From assembly GCA_002729755.1 (NCBI GenBank), contig PBYT01000019.1:21677-45164 (forward strand): DNA of 23,488 bases. The letters run 5' to 3'. How positions within the stretch are numbered: position 1 is the stretch's first letter; each line of letters begins with the position of its first letter. This stretch comes from Flavobacteriaceae bacterium (GTDB lineage: Bacteria; Bacteroidota; Bacteroidia; Flavobacteriales; Flavobacteriaceae). Both the position numbers and the translations under genes were made by a program. This document shows positions 22,648 to 23,488 of the stretch, one piece after another. The notes below the pieces were generated by a model. The model saw only the letters and a program-made list of their open reading frames with translations, was not told the DNA's origin and searched no databases.

Positions 22648-23488
22648 TGAACTATTCAAAGAAAATCAGATTAATATTATTCTCTCTATTTTTTCTTAGT
22701 TGTTTTACTGAAAGCAATACAATTAATATAAAGGGAAATGCTCTTGGTACTACATATAATATCTTGCTTGATACAAGTGAAGAAAAATTAAGTTTATCAA
22801 AAAGTATTGATTCTATATTTGATGTAATTAATAATTCTATGTCAACATATATAGAAAGTTCAATTATAAGTGAAGTAAATAAAAATATTAAAACTCCTGT
22901 AGATGAACATTTTATAAATGTCTTTAATAAGTCTAAAGATGTATGGAAGAAATCTGATAAATATTTTGACCCAACAGTTGGAACACTTGTGAATGCATAT
23001 GGTTTTGGCCCTAAAATTATTCTTGAGAATATTGACAATAAAACCCTTGATAGTCTTAAAAGCTTAGTTGGCTGGGAAAAAGTTTTATTAAATGACAACA
23101 ATGAAATTGTAAAAGAAAGTAAAGATATTTTTATTGATTTTAATGCTATAGCAAAAGGATATTCTGTTGACTTAATTGGGGAGTTTTTATCTAAAAAAGA
23201 AATTAATAATTACTTAATTGAAGTAGGAGGGGAAATACTAACCAAAGGAATAAATAAAAGAACTGAATCAATCTGGACCCTAGGTATTCAAGATCCATTA
23301 GATCAGGATCAATATATTCAAACAGTTAAGCTTAGCAATATTGCACTAGCAACTTCAGGTAATTATAGAAAGTATCGTATAGATCCTAAAACTGGAGAAA
23401 GATATGTTCACACAATAAATCCAATAACTGGTCTTACATCTAAAAATAATACTCTTAGCGTATCAGTTGTATCAAAAGATTGTATTAC
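22647..23488 (+). CDS. apbE: FAD:protein FMN transferase ApbE (3' truncated by window end)
   Basis: The ORF starts at the TAATG overlap with nqrF and stays open to the last base (280 codons visible). The N-terminus is a short signal with a lipobox-like FFLSC (Cys19), suggesting an outer-facing lipoprotein, as is usual for ApbE. Family motifs follow: GTTYNI, STYIESSIISEVN, YFDPTVGTLVNAYGFGP, DFNAIAKGYSVD, IEVGGEI, ATSGNYRKYR and VHTINPITG, covering the Mg2+- and FAD-binding core. ApbE transfers FMN from FAD onto Thr in D-x-x-S-G-A-T motifs, so its partners are the NqrC and NqrB products encoded upstream. The C-terminus is missing only because the window ends. Confidence 0.93.
   Translation, partial: MNYSKKIRLILFSLFFLSCFTESNTINIKGNALGTTYNILLDTSEEKLSLSKSIDSIFDVINNSMSTYIESSIISEVNKNIKTPVDEHFINVFNKSKDVWKKSDKYFDPTVGTLVNAYGFGPKIILENIDNKTLDSLKSLVGWEKVLLNDNNEIVKESKDIFIDFNAIAKGYSVDLIGEFLSKKEINNYLIEVGGEILTKGINKRTESIWTLGIQDPLDQDQYIQTVKLSNIALATSGNYRKYRIDPKTGERYVHTINPITGLTSKNNTLSVSVVSKDCI

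Noticed and set aside
22652..23101. Minus-strand ORF of 149 codons after nqrF
   Set aside because: The plus strand encodes a clear ApbE with all family motifs in one open frame from the TAATG overlap. The minus-strand ORF is its shadow.
1..23488. CRISPR arrays, insertion sequences, tRNA/rRNA genes, defence systems or phage genes
   Set aside because: No direct-repeat arrays, transposase motifs, cloverleaf-like segments or defence-type domains were seen. Nearly every base belongs to housekeeping genes or their regulatory leaders.

Overview
This window looks like a gene-dense, very AT-rich chromosome segment from a streamlined, probably marine member of the Bacteroidota, most likely Flavobacteriales. 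The protein families match that group: a fused DAHP synthase/chorismate mutase, a flavobacterial-type thymidylate synthase with an insert before the active site, a stand-alone PDH E1-beta, and a complete Na+-NQR followed by ApbE. Several promoters also show the Bacteroidota -7 box TAnnTTTG with an upstream TTG or TTTG. Genes overlap or nearly touch almost everywhere, including the 3' ends of convergent pairs. No mobile elements, tRNAs, rRNAs or CRISPR arrays were seen.

Layout. Positions 1-717 hold the end of a metal-dependent amidohydrolase. On the minus strand, 714-3562 is a compact operon: a DUF151/UVR protein, thyA, folA and fabD, joining thymidylate/folate metabolism to fatty-acid initiation. 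Positions 3664-4644 (+) encode PDH E1-beta with a TTG start. Positions 4636-7434 (-) encode a deoxynucleoside kinase and a K+-dependent-type membrane pyrophosphatase that has its own promoter. From about 7489 to 10400 (+) lies a methionine/SAM unit: promoter, SAM-II-type riboswitch, metK, an internally deleted remnant of metY, metX and an OsmC-family gene.

From about 10422 to 15135 (+) lies an aromatic amino acid operon. It begins with a promoter, a 23-residue leader peptide in which 12 residues are Phe or Tyr, and a strong intrinsic terminator abutting pheA. These are the parts of a ribosome-mediated attenuator. They are followed by pheA, tyrA, DAHP synthase-chorismate mutase, an aspartate-type aminotransferase and rsmG. 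Positions 15125-16750 (-) encode 1-pyrroline-5-carboxylate dehydrogenase. From 16862 to the window end (+) lie nqrABCDEF and the start of apbE, the FMN transferase that flavinylates NqrB and NqrC.

The most noteworthy observations are the Phe/Tyr attenuator, the metY remnant left between metK and metX, the SAM-II-type aptamer just after the metK promoter, and a substituted flavinylation motif in NqrB.
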